Positions 44,761 through 53,010 of a stretch of DNA of 64,000 nt are shown here, piece by piece. Positions within the stretch are counted from its first letter, which is position 1. Each line of letters begins with the position of its first letter. Location: NCBI GenBank assembly GCA_044376575.1, contig JBILKR010000014.1, forward strand, positions 6,145 through 70,144. Reading direction: 5' to 3'. The DNA comes from BA4 sp044376575. GTDB lineage: Bacteria; Bacteroidota; Bacteroidia; CAIKAF01. The position numbers were made by a program, and so were the translations under genes. The notes beneath the pieces were generated by a model, which worked only from the letters and a program-made list of their open reading frames with translations, was not told the origin of the DNA and searched no databases.

Positions 44761-45357
44761 TTATCGGAGTTTTTCCAGTAGTTGCTGAATTTCAAGCTGT
44801 AAAGCAGTGGTTTTGTTTTGGGCATACCAGGCATGAATTTTCTCAGCCAGGGCATGATGATCTGTGATTCCGTCTGCCTTAAGCTGTTGAACAAGTGTTT
44901 GAGCTTCTGCCGGACGTGGTCCCCAGGTAAACAACTCTTCCATGGTTAGTGTATCGAGGCAAATTAATTTAGGAATGGAACGTCCTCCGTTGGTAAGGTA
45001 TTGATCCATGATGTCTAGATTTTCATCGCGAAGTAAAAGGCGAAGTTGTATGCGTGGTTGTTGTTGTGCAATGGTATGTAATACGGGTACATTTTGTGCC
45101 GCATCCCCACACCAGCCTTCGGTAAGCACAACCCAGGTGAGGTCGCGTTGAAGTTGTTGCAGTGTTGTTATAAGTTCTGTGGAGAGTTGTACTGTTTTAT
45201 CCAGGCGGTTCATGCGGTGAATATTCAACTTCGCATATTCTGTTAATTCTTCACTTTGATTGGGTCCTGTAGTTTTATTTTCCAGCATCAGCTGGTCAAT
45301 CATTGCACGATATGCTGTATAAGTGATTGATTTTTGAAGATGAGCGTTTGTTATCAT
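44761..45357 (-). CDS. thioredoxin-like protein with single active-site cysteine
   Basis: Cytoplasmic 198-aa protein. The region WVVLTEGWCGDAAQNVPVLHTIA matches the thioredoxin-fold active-site strand and helix, but the CxxC motif reads C83-G-D-A, with a single cysteine. The downstream strand and cis-Pro region (NGGRSIPKLICLDTL) is present. Such proteins are annotated only as thioredoxin family. A TATATTTG element lies 4 nt before the ATG. Confidence 0.8.
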   Translation of the reverse strand: MITNAHLQKSITYTAYRAMIDQLMLENKTTGPNQSEELTEYAKLNIHRMNRLDKTVQLSTELITTLQQLQRDLTWVVLTEGWCGDAAQNVPVLHTIAQQQPRIQLRLLLRDENLDIMDQYLTNGGRSIPKLICLDTLTMEELFTWGPRPAEAQTLVQQLKADGITDHHALAEKIHAWYAQNKTTALQLEIQQLLEKLR

Positions 45358-45361
45358 TCGG

Positions 45362-45369
45362 CAAATATA
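45362..45369 (-). promoter_or_regulatory. -7 element directly upstream of the thioredoxin-like gene
   Basis: TATATTTG on the minus strand, separated from the ATG at 45357 by 4 nt. Predicts a leaderless transcript; -33 element not clear. Confidence 0.4.
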
Positions 45370-45404
45370 TGATGTGTAAGCTTTTTAAATTCAATTTGTC
45401 GGTA

Positions 45405-45412
45405 TATTTTTG
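45405..45412 (+). promoter_or_regulatory. -7 element upstream of the YkgJ gene
   Basis: TATTTTTG, 17 nt before the ATG at 45430. Only a T-rich stretch at the -33 place. Confidence 0.4.
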
Positions 45413-45429
45413 ATACGACTCATTCGCAC

Positions 45430-45918
45430 ATGGTAACCGATTTGAAATTCATACAAGCAGAAGCCAAAGAAAAATCTGAAGAAAATGAAAAGTTCAGAAA
45501 ATCGCTGTTGCGCATACCCGTGCAATATATAGACGATGTATTACATCCCATTGCAGCGAAGTTTACAGATCAAATCGATTGTACGAAATGTGGTAATTGC
45601 TGTAAGGAACTTGAACCGGAAATTAGTAACGATGAAATTAAAAATCTGGAACTATTGGCTTTGCAAAAAGGAAAAGATTGGAATGAAGAAGTTGTAAAGG
45701 ATGAGGCCAATGATCTCTGTTTTATGAAAGCCAAACCTTGTATTTTTTTAGAAGAAAAAATCTGTACAATATATGCCCAGCGTCCTTCATCTTGTGCCGA
45801 CTATCCACATCTGCATCATCCCAGAGTGAAATACAGAATGAAGCGTATTCTCGACCAGTATGGGGTTTGTCCAATTGTATATAATACAGTTGAAGAGTTG
45901 AAATTATTTATTAGTTAA
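45430..45918 (+). CDS. YkgJ-family cysteine-cluster protein
   Basis: 162 aa with the metal-binding cysteine pattern CTKCGNCCKELEPE, then CFMKAKPCIFLEEKICTIYAQRPSSCADYPH. Proteins of this family (UPF0153) are thought to bind zinc or an Fe-S cluster through these residues; their reaction is unknown. Divergent from the thioredoxin-like gene and 47 nt upstream of the GT2 fusion. Confidence 0.85.
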   Translation: MVTDLKFIQAEAKEKSEENEKFRKSLLRIPVQYIDDVLHPIAAKFTDQIDCTKCGNCCKELEPEISNDEIKNLELLALQKGKDWNEEVVKDEANDLCFMKAKPCIFLEEKICTIYAQRPSSCADYPHLHHPRVKYRMKRILDQYGVCPIVYNTVEELKLFIS

Positions 45919-45965
45919 ATTGAATATATTATACTCCATCAATTTCTTGTATCTTGCTCTCTGCT

Positions 45966-47948
45966 ATGAAACTTTCGGTTGTTATTGTTAATTATAATGT
46001 TTCGTATTTTCTCGAGCAATGTTTAAAAAGTGTAGAGAAAGCTGTGTTGTGCCTGAATCAAAAATACGGCCAAAACAGTGCTGAAGTTTTTGTAGTGGAT
46101 AATCATTCGGTGGATGGCTCCAATGAAATGGTAGAACGATTATTTCCTTGGGTAACCCTGATTAAAAATGAAGAAAATGTAGGTTTTTCTAAAGCCAACA
46201 ACCAGGCGATGCGCATCGCTTCAGGTGAATATGTTTTATTACTGAACCCAGATACAGTGGTAGAAGATCAAACCTTTCTAAAAGTCATTGAATTTATGGA
46301 TGCCCATCTGGATGGAGGAGGACTGGGTGTAAAAATGCTGGACGGGAAAGGGAAATTTTTACCGGAATCAAAACGCGGACTTCCTACACCCTGGGTGGCT
46401 TTTTATAAAATATTCGGATTATCAGCCCTGTTTCCTAAATCCAGACGTTTCGGGAAATACCATTTGGGGTTCCTGGACAATGACCAGATTCATTCCATTG
46501 AAATTTTATCCGGTGCATTCATGCTGATGCGTAAATCAGTGCTTGATAAAATTGGTTTGCTGGATGAAGATTTCTTTATGTATGGAGAGGATATTGATTT
46601 ATCATATCGAATTATACTTGCCGGTTATAAAAATTACTACTATCCTGAAACCCGCATCATTCATTACAAAGGAGAAAGTACCAAGAAAAGCAGTATCAAT
46701 TATGTGTTCATTTTTTATAAAGCGATGGCTATTTTTGCGATGAAACATTTTCAGCAGACCAACGCTTTTATTTTTTCCTTTTTGATTCACCTTGCCATCT
46801 ATTTACGTGCTTTTTTATCCATTGGAAAGCGTGTAATTCAACGGATTACTTTTCCCATTTTAGATGGAACACTGATTTATTTTTCCATGTTGATGCTGGT
46901 GTCTTATTGGGAACATAATCATAAATACATTGAAGGAGGCAGTTATCCTGAAATCTTCAGATGGGCCGTTGTGCCTTCTTATGTTTTACTTTGGGTCTTA
47001 TCGTTATTGGTGACGGGTGGTTATCGAAAACCGGTGAAGCCCGGAAAAGTTTTCCGAGGTGTGGCTATAGGTACAATGATTATTTTAGTTATTTACGGGT
47101 TGTTACCGGAAGCATATCGTTTTTCCAGGGCATTGATTTTACTGGGTGCCGCATTGTCGTCATTACTTTTTTTAGTTACAAGAATTACATGGCATTTTAT
47201 CAAGTACCGTAGTTTTTCGTTTGATCAGGGAAAGAAAAAAAGATCGGTGATTGTTGGTTCTGAAGAAGAATGTTTGCGTGTGGAAGGGTTGATTCGTTCT
47301 ACAAGGATTGGAACTGATATTATTGGATTCATTGGAAATGAATCTGTTCATCAACTACATCAGCGTATGCTGGGCAGTATCTCTCAACTTACTGATTTGG
47401 TTCATATCTACCGCATCGATGAAGTTATTTTTTGTGCAAAGGATATCTCCTCGTCTCAGATTATTGATCAGATGTCGTTAATGCAAACCCACGAAACAGA
47501 ATTTAAAATTGCTCCGGTGGAAAGTGAATTTATTATTGGAAGTAATTCCATTCATCGGATGGGAGAATTGTATGTATTGGATGTGAATGCGATACATAAA
47601 CCATCCAATCAAAGAAATAAACGTTTCATTGATATCCTGATCAGCGTGCTATTGTTTACTGTATCGCCCGCTGTTTGCTGGTTTTACAAACATCCTCGCC
47701 ATTTCATTAATAATATAGTGCAAGTGCTTGGTGGTGCAAAAACCTGGGTATCATATGCCGATGTTGCCGGACAATCTTTACCAGCGTTACGTAAAGGAGT
47801 GCTGACTCCTGCGGATGCTTCGGTAAGTGATATCACAGACAACACTACGCTTCAGCACCTGAATATGTTATACGCGAAAGATTATCATCCCATGCTGGAT
47901 GTGTCAATCATTATCAAAAACATTAAAAAACTGGATCGGAGCGAGTAA
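45966..47948 (+). CDS. GT2 glycosyltransferase fused to a polyprenyl-glycosylphosphotransferase-like region
   Basis: 660 aa from ATG 45966. Residues 1-260 are a GT2 domain (LSVVIVNYNVSYFLEQCL, DNHSVDGSNEM, LLNPDTVVED, YGEDIDLSYRI). About five TMs follow (270-400). Then a Rossmann-like segment (KRSVIVGSEEECLRVEGLI ... GTDIIGFIG) and a truncated sugar-transferase-like end (NKRFIDILISVLLFTVSPAVC). The second half resembles the membrane and CoA-binding-like parts of WbaP-type enzymes without a complete catalytic domain. It probably elongates a lipid-linked glycan. Confidence 0.82.
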   Translation: MKLSVVIVNYNVSYFLEQCLKSVEKAVLCLNQKYGQNSAEVFVVDNHSVDGSNEMVERLFPWVTLIKNEENVGFSKANNQAMRIASGEYVLLLNPDTVVEDQTFLKVIEFMDAHLDGGGLGVKMLDGKGKFLPESKRGLPTPWVAFYKIFGLSALFPKSRRFGKYHLGFLDNDQIHSIEILSGAFMLMRKSVLDKIGLLDEDFFMYGEDIDLSYRIILAGYKNYYYPETRIIHYKGESTKKSSINYVFIFYKAMAIFAMKHFQQTNAFIFSFLIHLAIYLRAFLSIGKRVIQRITFPILDGTLIYFSMLMLVSYWEHNHKYIEGGSYPEIFRWAVVPSYVLLWVLSLLVTGGYRKPVKPGKVFRGVAIGTMIILVIYGLLPEAYRFSRALILLGAALSSLLFLVTRITWHFIKYRSFSFDQGKKKRSVIVGSEEECLRVEGLIRSTRIGTDIIGFIGNESVHQLHQRMLGSISQLTDLVHIYRIDEVIFCAKDISSSQIIDQMSLMQTHETEFKIAPVESEFIIGSNSIHRMGELYVLDVNAIHKPSNQRNKRFIDILISVLLFTVSPAVCWFYKHPRHFINNIVQVLGGAKTWVSYADVAGQSLPALRKGVLTPADASVSDITDNTTLQHLNMLYAKDYHPMLDVSIIIKNIKKLDRSE

Positions 47949-47949
47949 C

Positions 47950-48678
47950 TTATTTTTCAAAAACTACTTCTTCATAAGGAACCCTGTAACGTGGCCCCCA
48001 GATACCTTCTTCTGTTCCTTTACCCACCGAAATAATCATATTAATTTCAGCACCGGAAGATAATCCCAGGGCTTTCTTTACCCTTATCTGATCAAACCCT
48101 TCCATCGGACAGGATTCAAATCCTTCGGCCGCAATAGAAAGCATAAAGGTTTGCGCAGCCAGTGCACATGATTTATGAACCATCACACGCTGATCTGCAT
48201 GTCCACCGAAACGCATAAAAGGTTTATTAATTCCCATGATTAAACATACCATTCTGCGTAACGTAGCATAAAAACCAAAGATGTCGTTTTTATACAATAC
48301 AGGCATCAGTTTCCCATAATACTTGAGTCCATTCTTTATCATTGGGTTGGGCTCTTCACCGGGCTTAATATTTTCTTTGATGCGGTTAATATTAAACTGT
48401 GCTCTTTTTTTCCACAGATCTTGACGGGTAACAAATACAACCATTTCCTGAGCTGTCTTTGCTGCGGCCTGTCCTAAGCACAAAGGAATAAACTTCTTTT
48501 TTTCTTCTTCTGAGTGTATCCAATAGAATTCCCACAATTGCATATTACTGCTGTTGGGTGATAATATGGTTCGCTGTAAACTTCTATGCATCACTTCTTC
48601 CGGAACTTTTACATTGGGATCAAATTTTCGGTTGCTTCTTCTACGTTGTATAATGGCTTCGAATTCTTTTGAATACAT
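47950..48678 (-). CDS. nitroreductase family protein
   Basis: FMN-dependent oxidoreductase of 242 aa. It begins FEAIIQRRRSNRKFDPNVKVPEEV, has SPNSSNMQLWEFYWI for FMN contact, and CPMEGFDQIRVKKALGL plus ISVGKGTEEG near the C-terminus. Substrate unknown. Convergent with the GT2 fusion gene with almost no gap. A TACCTTTG -7 element is upstream at 48701-48708 on the minus strand. Confidence 0.88.
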   Translation of the reverse strand: MYSKEFEAIIQRRRSNRKFDPNVKVPEEVMHRSLQRTILSPNSSNMQLWEFYWIHSEEEKKKFIPLCLGQAAAKTAQEMVVFVTRQDLWKKRAQFNINRIKENIKPGEEPNPMIKNGLKYYGKLMPVLYKNDIFGFYATLRRMVCLIMGINKPFMRFGGHADQRVMVHKSCALAAQTFMLSIAAEGFESCPMEGFDQIRVKKALGLSSGAEINMIISVGKGTEEGIWGPRYRVPYEEVVFEK

Positions 48679-48700
48679 AATCTCTTTTTTTAATGCTACG

Positions 48701-48708
48701 CAAAGGTA
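48701..48708 (-). promoter_or_regulatory. -7 element upstream of the nitroreductase gene
   Basis: TACCTTTG on the minus strand gives a leader of about 20 nt. A TTG lies 22 nt further upstream, three more than the standard spacing. Confidence 0.4.
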
Positions 48709-48719
48709 ATGATTCAGAA

Positions 48720-49361
48720 TTACTGACCTGCAACAATCTGACGATCTTGCAATAATTCTATTACTTCCCAGTCATTCACCTGTTCGAACTGTGCATAGAA
48801 TTCACCCACACCTCCAAAATGTTCAGCGGTATGCAAACAAATAAATTCATCAGCCAATGATTGAATTGTTTTTACAGCATCATTCGGTGCAATAGGAACA
48901 GCAACAATTATTTTTTTTGCATTTTTTTTTCTAAGTACATGAATACAATTGATTATGGTACTTCCTGTAGCAATGCCATCATCAATGATGATTACATTTT
49001 TACCCTGAAGGTTCATCTGATTGAGTTTACTATTGAAATAATTGTATTTGTGTTCTATGTTTTTACGAATTTCTTCCACCTGCTCATCAATGTATTCCTG
49101 TGAAACATCTGAACGGTCATGAATCATCACATGGTCAGCACTTACTGATCCTATAGCATATTCAGGCTGAAAAGGATGTCCAATTTTTTTGGATAAAATA
49201 ATTTCCATGGGCAAATGCAATGATTTGGAAATTTCATGGGCTACTACTACACCTCCTCTCGGAATACCAAGCAGTAATGTGTTGGTATCAGCATATCTTA
49301 TGAGTCGTTCAGAAAGTAATCTGCCGGCTTCTCTCCGGTTAGCAAATAAAGTATTTTCCAT
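48720..49361 (-). CDS. phosphoribosyltransferase-domain protein
   Basis: 213 aa of the type I PRTase fold. The PRPP loop is NVIIIDDGIATGSTIINCI, and the N-terminal LLGIPRGGVVVAHEISKSLHLPMEIILSKKIGHP is characteristic of a stand-alone family often found with stress or dienelactone-hydrolase-like proteins. It probably does not work in standard nucleotide salvage; substrate unknown. Confidence 0.85.
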   Translation of the reverse strand: MENTLFANRREAGRLLSERLIRYADTNTLLLGIPRGGVVVAHEISKSLHLPMEIILSKKIGHPFQPEYAIGSVSADHVMIHDRSDVSQEYIDEQVEEIRKNIEHKYNYFNSKLNQMNLQGKNVIIIDDGIATGSTIINCIHVLRKKNAKKIIVAVPIAPNDAVKTIQSLADEFICLHTAEHFGGVGEFYAQFEQVNDWEVIELLQDRQIVAGQ

Positions 49362-49429
49362 TTTACTTGGATTGATTGTTTTAAAATTAAGCCAATCAAC
49401 TTTTATTTGCTATGCAAAATGAAATGTAT

Positions 49430-50059
49430 TTATTCTATATTTTTTATTGCATCAAGATTATTCGAAGTGAGCAAATGAACATGTCGTGTAATTTTTTCAA
49501 TATCCCAGTTCCACCATTGTAATTCCAATAAAACTGCAATGTGTTCTTCAGAAAATCTTTTTTTAATCACTTGCGCCGGATTACCTCCAACGATTGTGTA
49601 AGGCTCTACATTTTTTGTCACCGTTGCATTTGTGGCAATGATCGCACCATCTCCAATATGTACTCCGGGCATAATGGTTGCATTGTATCCAATCCATACA
49701 TCGTTCCCAATCACTGTGTCGCCTTTGAATGGATAATTCTTATTATCCATTGCATGTGCCCAGTCTTTTTCAAACTTGGCAAATGGGTAAGGACTAATCG
49801 CATCTACCAGATGACTTGCACCATTCATAATGAAAGTAGCTCCGTGAGCAATCATACAAAACTTACCAATAATGAGTCGATCACCCATCCAATCAAAATG
49901 ATATTTTACATTCTTTTCAAAATTATATACATCATCAAAATCATGAAAATAGGAATAATCACCTGCTATAATATTAGATTTGGTAATGATGTTTTTAATA
50001 AAACACAGGTCTTTAAAACCGGGCATTGGAAAAATTTCGTTTTTATCGGGATAATTCAT
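49430..50059 (-). CDS. Vat/CatB-type xenobiotic O-acetyltransferase
   Basis: 209-aa left-handed beta-helix acetyltransferase. The hexapeptide region (VIGNDVWIGYNATIMPGVHIGDGAIIATNATVTKNVEPYTIVGGNPAQVIKKRF) and the inserted loop with IMNGASHLVDAISPYPF match streptogramin A (Vat) and CatB-like enzymes, including the catalytic His of GASH. It would O-acetylate a hydroxyl with acetyl-CoA. Chromosomal homologues are widespread, so antibiotic resistance is possible but not shown. Confidence 0.85.
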   Translation of the reverse strand: MNYPDKNEIFPMPGFKDLCFIKNIITKSNIIAGDYSYFHDFDDVYNFEKNVKYHFDWMGDRLIIGKFCMIAHGATFIMNGASHLVDAISPYPFAKFEKDWAHAMDNKNYPFKGDTVIGNDVWIGYNATIMPGVHIGDGAIIATNATVTKNVEPYTIVGGNPAQVIKKRFSEEHIAVLLELQWWNWDIEKITRHVHLLTSNNLDAIKNIE

Positions 50060-50148
50060 TCAATTGATTTGAATTCAATTATACAAAAAATTAGAGTTGG
50101 AGTTAAGGTTTTTTCATCATCTTTGTTTAACTGATAATGCATATAACC

Positions 50149-51315
50149 ATGAAAAAAATATTTTTACTTTATCTATCTTCTATCCTAAGTGTTTCTTTAT
50201 TTTCACAACAGGTAGAGTTTAACAAACCCAATGGCGGTTTTAAATTTACTGAAGTGAAAGACATGGAACCAACAGCTGTAAAAAATCAGGCCAGTTCAAG
50301 CACTTGCTGGAGTTTTTCAACCCTGTCATTTTTTGAATCTGAATTAAAAAGGATGGGAAAGGGAGATTTTGATTTGAGCGAAATGTTTGTGGTTCGTAAT
50401 ATCTATGCTCAGAAAGCAGTGAAGTATGTTCGTTTGCATGGTTCAGGAACTTTTGCTCCGGGTGGTGCATTTCACGATCCGCTCTATGTGTGGAAAAATA
50501 TGGGTATGGTTCCGGAGTCTGCCTATCCTGCGTTGTTGCAAAATCAGTCAAAAATTAATCATAATGAAGTTGATGAATTATTGAAAGGAATGGTAGATGC
50601 TGTAATTAAAAATAAGAATGGAAGATTATCTCCTGCATGGTTTCCTGCTTTTAATGGTGCGCTTGATAGTTACTTTGGCAAGTTACCTGATTCATTTGTC
50701 TATGATGGTAAAACCTATACACCCAGATCGTTTGCAGATATGCTCGGTTTGAAACCATCCGATTATATAGATATTACATCTTTTACCCATCATCCTTTTT
50801 ATTCCACTTTTGTATTGGAAATTCCCGACAACTGGTCATGGGATCCTATCCATAATTTACCGCTCGACGAAATGATGCAGGTACTTGATAATGCATTGAT
50901 GAATGGATATACAGCTGCCTGGGGTGCTGATGTGAGTGATAAAGGTTTTTCGCATAAAAATGGAGTAGCTATAGTTCCCACAGCTGATTGGGATGTGATG
51001 ACCAAGGAGCAGAAGGATACTATTTTTAATCGCCCGCTAACTCAAAAGAAAATTACACAGGAATTGCGTCAGCAGGATTTTGACAATTATGAAACAACAG
51101 ATGATCATGGTATGCAGATCGTAGGTTTGTTTAAAGATCAGTTAGGTAATAAATATTATAAAGTCAAAAACTCATGGGGAGAAAATTCCAATGAATGTGG
51201 AGGTTACTTTTTTGCCTCAGAGTCATATGTGCGCCTGCGAAGCATCAACATCATGGTGCATAAAGATGCTATTCCAGAAGGGATTCGCAAAAAGATGAAT
51301 TTGAGTCAAAAATAA
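50149..51315 (+). CDS. C1-family cysteine peptidase (aminopeptidase C-like), exported
   Basis: 388 aa from ATG 50149, the start of the signal peptide MKKIFLLYLSSILSVSLFSQ; ATG 50137 adds four residues. Papain-like catalytic residues: Gln in KNQASSSTCWSF, C53, His in TTDDHGMQIVG and Asn in YKVKNSWGEN. It is of the bleomycin-hydrolase/PepC group, which is cytoplasmic in most bacteria; exported forms are common in Bacteroidota. Confidence 0.9.
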   Translation: MKKIFLLYLSSILSVSLFSQQVEFNKPNGGFKFTEVKDMEPTAVKNQASSSTCWSFSTLSFFESELKRMGKGDFDLSEMFVVRNIYAQKAVKYVRLHGSGTFAPGGAFHDPLYVWKNMGMVPESAYPALLQNQSKINHNEVDELLKGMVDAVIKNKNGRLSPAWFPAFNGALDSYFGKLPDSFVYDGKTYTPRSFADMLGLKPSDYIDITSFTHHPFYSTFVLEIPDNWSWDPIHNLPLDEMMQVLDNALMNGYTAAWGADVSDKGFSHKNGVAIVPTADWDVMTKEQKDTIFNRPLTQKKITQELRQQDFDNYETTDDHGMQIVGLFKDQLGNKYYKVKNSWGENSNECGGYFFASESYVRLRSINIMVHKDAIPEGIRKKMNLSQK

Positions 51316-51321
51316 ATCAAG

Positions 51322-52092
51322 TTACTGAACAGTAACTTCCAGTTCAGAAATGGTGTAATTGTTGAATTCATCAATACATAATATCTGAATTATATATTTT
51401 CCGAGTATTGTATTTGAATTGGTAGCGTAACTGGTATTAAATACTGATAATCCTGAATTTGTATTGTTAAACAATACTATTGGATTTGAACCTGTTATCA
51501 ATGGAATTAAAGTAATTTTTGTACGGTGAAGTGCTCCTGAAGTAACATTGTTTGAAAGCAAATCACTAACACTACCCTGTATCTGTATCGTATCTCCCGA
51601 ATTGAAAATACTACCATTCAGCGGTGAATTCATTACAATTTGTGGTGCAATTGTATCCGTAGGATGAAAAATTTTAATGGCTACAGTGTCTTTAGCTTCA
51701 CTCGTAGAATTATTGATGATGGAAACAATCAGGTTGTAATTACCCGGAACAAATGCGTTGGGAATGCTGATTTGATTGTTGATTTGGGTTTGCTGTAATC
51801 CGGGATCAGATACCAGCAAATAAGAATATTGTTCAAATTGAATAGTTCCGCTAACTGCGCTATCTAAAATCTCTGAAGGATAGGCTTGCTTAAGTTCAAT
51901 TTTATATTGTTCTATAGTTGAACCATTGTTTAATAATGCACTGATATTAATATTCTGACCAACAAAATATGCCTGATCTTGAGTAGGGGTATCAATCTCA
52001 ATTTCAGGTTTACTGTCATCTTCCTGATTACAGGAGAATAAAAATGCTGTTGAAATTAAGACAGCATAAAAACAATGTATATAACGCTTCAT
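51322..52092 (-). CDS. DUF4625-like lipoprotein, paralogue without His cluster
   Basis: 256-aa lipoprotein (lipobox Cys in STAFLFSCNQ). Its layout matches the next gene upstream: EIEIDTPTQDQAYFVGQNINI, a middle PGNYNLIVSI...TDTIAPQIVMNSPLNG, then SDLLSNNVTSGALHRTKITL and a C-terminal IIQILCIDEFNNYT. It lacks the His-rich segment of that paralogue. A strong terminator separates it from the TonB-receptor operon, so it is expressed separately or by read-through. Confidence 0.7.
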   Translation of the reverse strand: MKRYIHCFYAVLISTAFLFSCNQEDDSKPEIEIDTPTQDQAYFVGQNINISALLNNGSTIEQYKIELKQAYPSEILDSAVSGTIQFEQYSYLLVSDPGLQQTQINNQISIPNAFVPGNYNLIVSIINNSTSEAKDTVAIKIFHPTDTIAPQIVMNSPLNGSIFNSGDTIQIQGSVSDLLSNNVTSGALHRTKITLIPLITGSNPIVLFNNTNSGLSVFNTSYATNSNTILGKYIIQILCIDEFNNYTISELEVTVQ

Positions 52093-52162
52093 GAAACCAA
52101 GTTACAAAACAAATATGGATTATTAAAAATAATTCATTTTACGTGTGTGATATTGTTTTCAT

Positions 52163-52209
52163 AAAAAAGCAAATCAATGTGTATTACATACACATTGATT
52201 TGCTTTTTT
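52163..52209 (-). terminator. 22-bp-stem terminator after the DUF4625 gene
   Basis: Perfect 22-bp inverted repeat (52163-52184 and 52188-52209) with loop TAC and A6/T6 ends. The core is GCAAATCAATGTGTAT. It ends the minus-strand TonB-receptor operon and could work in both directions. The rest of this 139-nt gap shows nothing further. Confidence 0.88.
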
Positions 52210-52231
52210 CTTTATTGAAATAAATATTTTA

Positions 52232-52999
52232 TTAAGGAATAATGATATTCACACTTTGATGAGCCTCATTAAAGTATGAATCATAACAGTGGATTTCCAG
52301 TTGCCAGTTACCAGAACTGATTCCATTGGGCAATGCAAAGGTACTTTGAAACGTACCGGTTAACGGATCATATTTTCCGTTAAAATTTTCAGTTTCATCG
52401 TAATCTCCCAAATCAAATTCTTCAGTTCCGTTTGTAAGAATTACCTCAATGCTTCTGATTTCACCAGCTGTAACCATATCACTTTTCATATCTGAAAGCT
52501 GAGCAATCAATAGAACTGAGCCAACCACAGATGCTCCGTTTGCAGGCGCAGTAATATCTACTGAGGGTGGCATTTCGTCCATCGGATTGATGACAATAAT
52601 ATCCACTGACTTCATACTTTCATTTCCTGATTTATCAGTTGCATAGATTCCTACATGATATGGTCCCGGCCATGCATCTGCAGGAATTTCTATATGAAGG
52701 TGTCTGTTTATCATTGTTCCTGAAATATTCTCAATGATAATGGTATCAAATGCAGGTAGAATTTCAGTTAATTTTCCATGAGAATGTCCATCATGATCAC
52801 CATGAATATCTATCTTAAATTGATTCAGATCCACATCATCTGTAATGTCAAATTCAAGATGAATATCTCCGCCTGTTTCAACTACTTCCTGAGCTGTTGG
52901 AACACTGATGGTGATTTCAGGAGCCTGGTTGTCTGTTCCGCAAGATGTAATAAATAATGTGGCAGTGATGCCTAAAATAATTAATTGAATCTTTTTCAT
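52232..52999 (-). CDS. DUF4625-type lipoprotein with His cluster
   Basis: 255-aa lipoprotein (lipobox ATLFITSCGTD). Two Ig-like domains: the first holds DIHGDHDGHSHGKLTE and NRHLHIEIPADAWPGPYHVGI, the second PPSVDITAPANGASV...MVTAGEIRSIEVIL. The histidine and aspartate cluster (five His in HGDHDGHSHGK and flanks) suggests binding of zinc, copper or nickel. It lies 12 nt downstream of the TonB receptor gene, so it is probably a surface or periplasmic metal-binding partner of that receptor. Confidence 0.78.
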   Translation of the reverse strand: MKKIQLIILGITATLFITSCGTDNQAPEITISVPTAQEVVETGGDIHLEFDITDDVDLNQFKIDIHGDHDGHSHGKLTEILPAFDTIIIENISGTMINRHLHIEIPADAWPGPYHVGIYATDKSGNESMKSVDIIVINPMDEMPPSVDITAPANGASVVGSVLLIAQLSDMKSDMVTAGEIRSIEVILTNGTEEFDLGDYDETENFNGKYDPLTGTFQSTFALPNGISSGNWQLEIHCYDSYFNEAHQSVNIIIP

Positions 53000-53010
53000 A
53001 CGATGTAATT

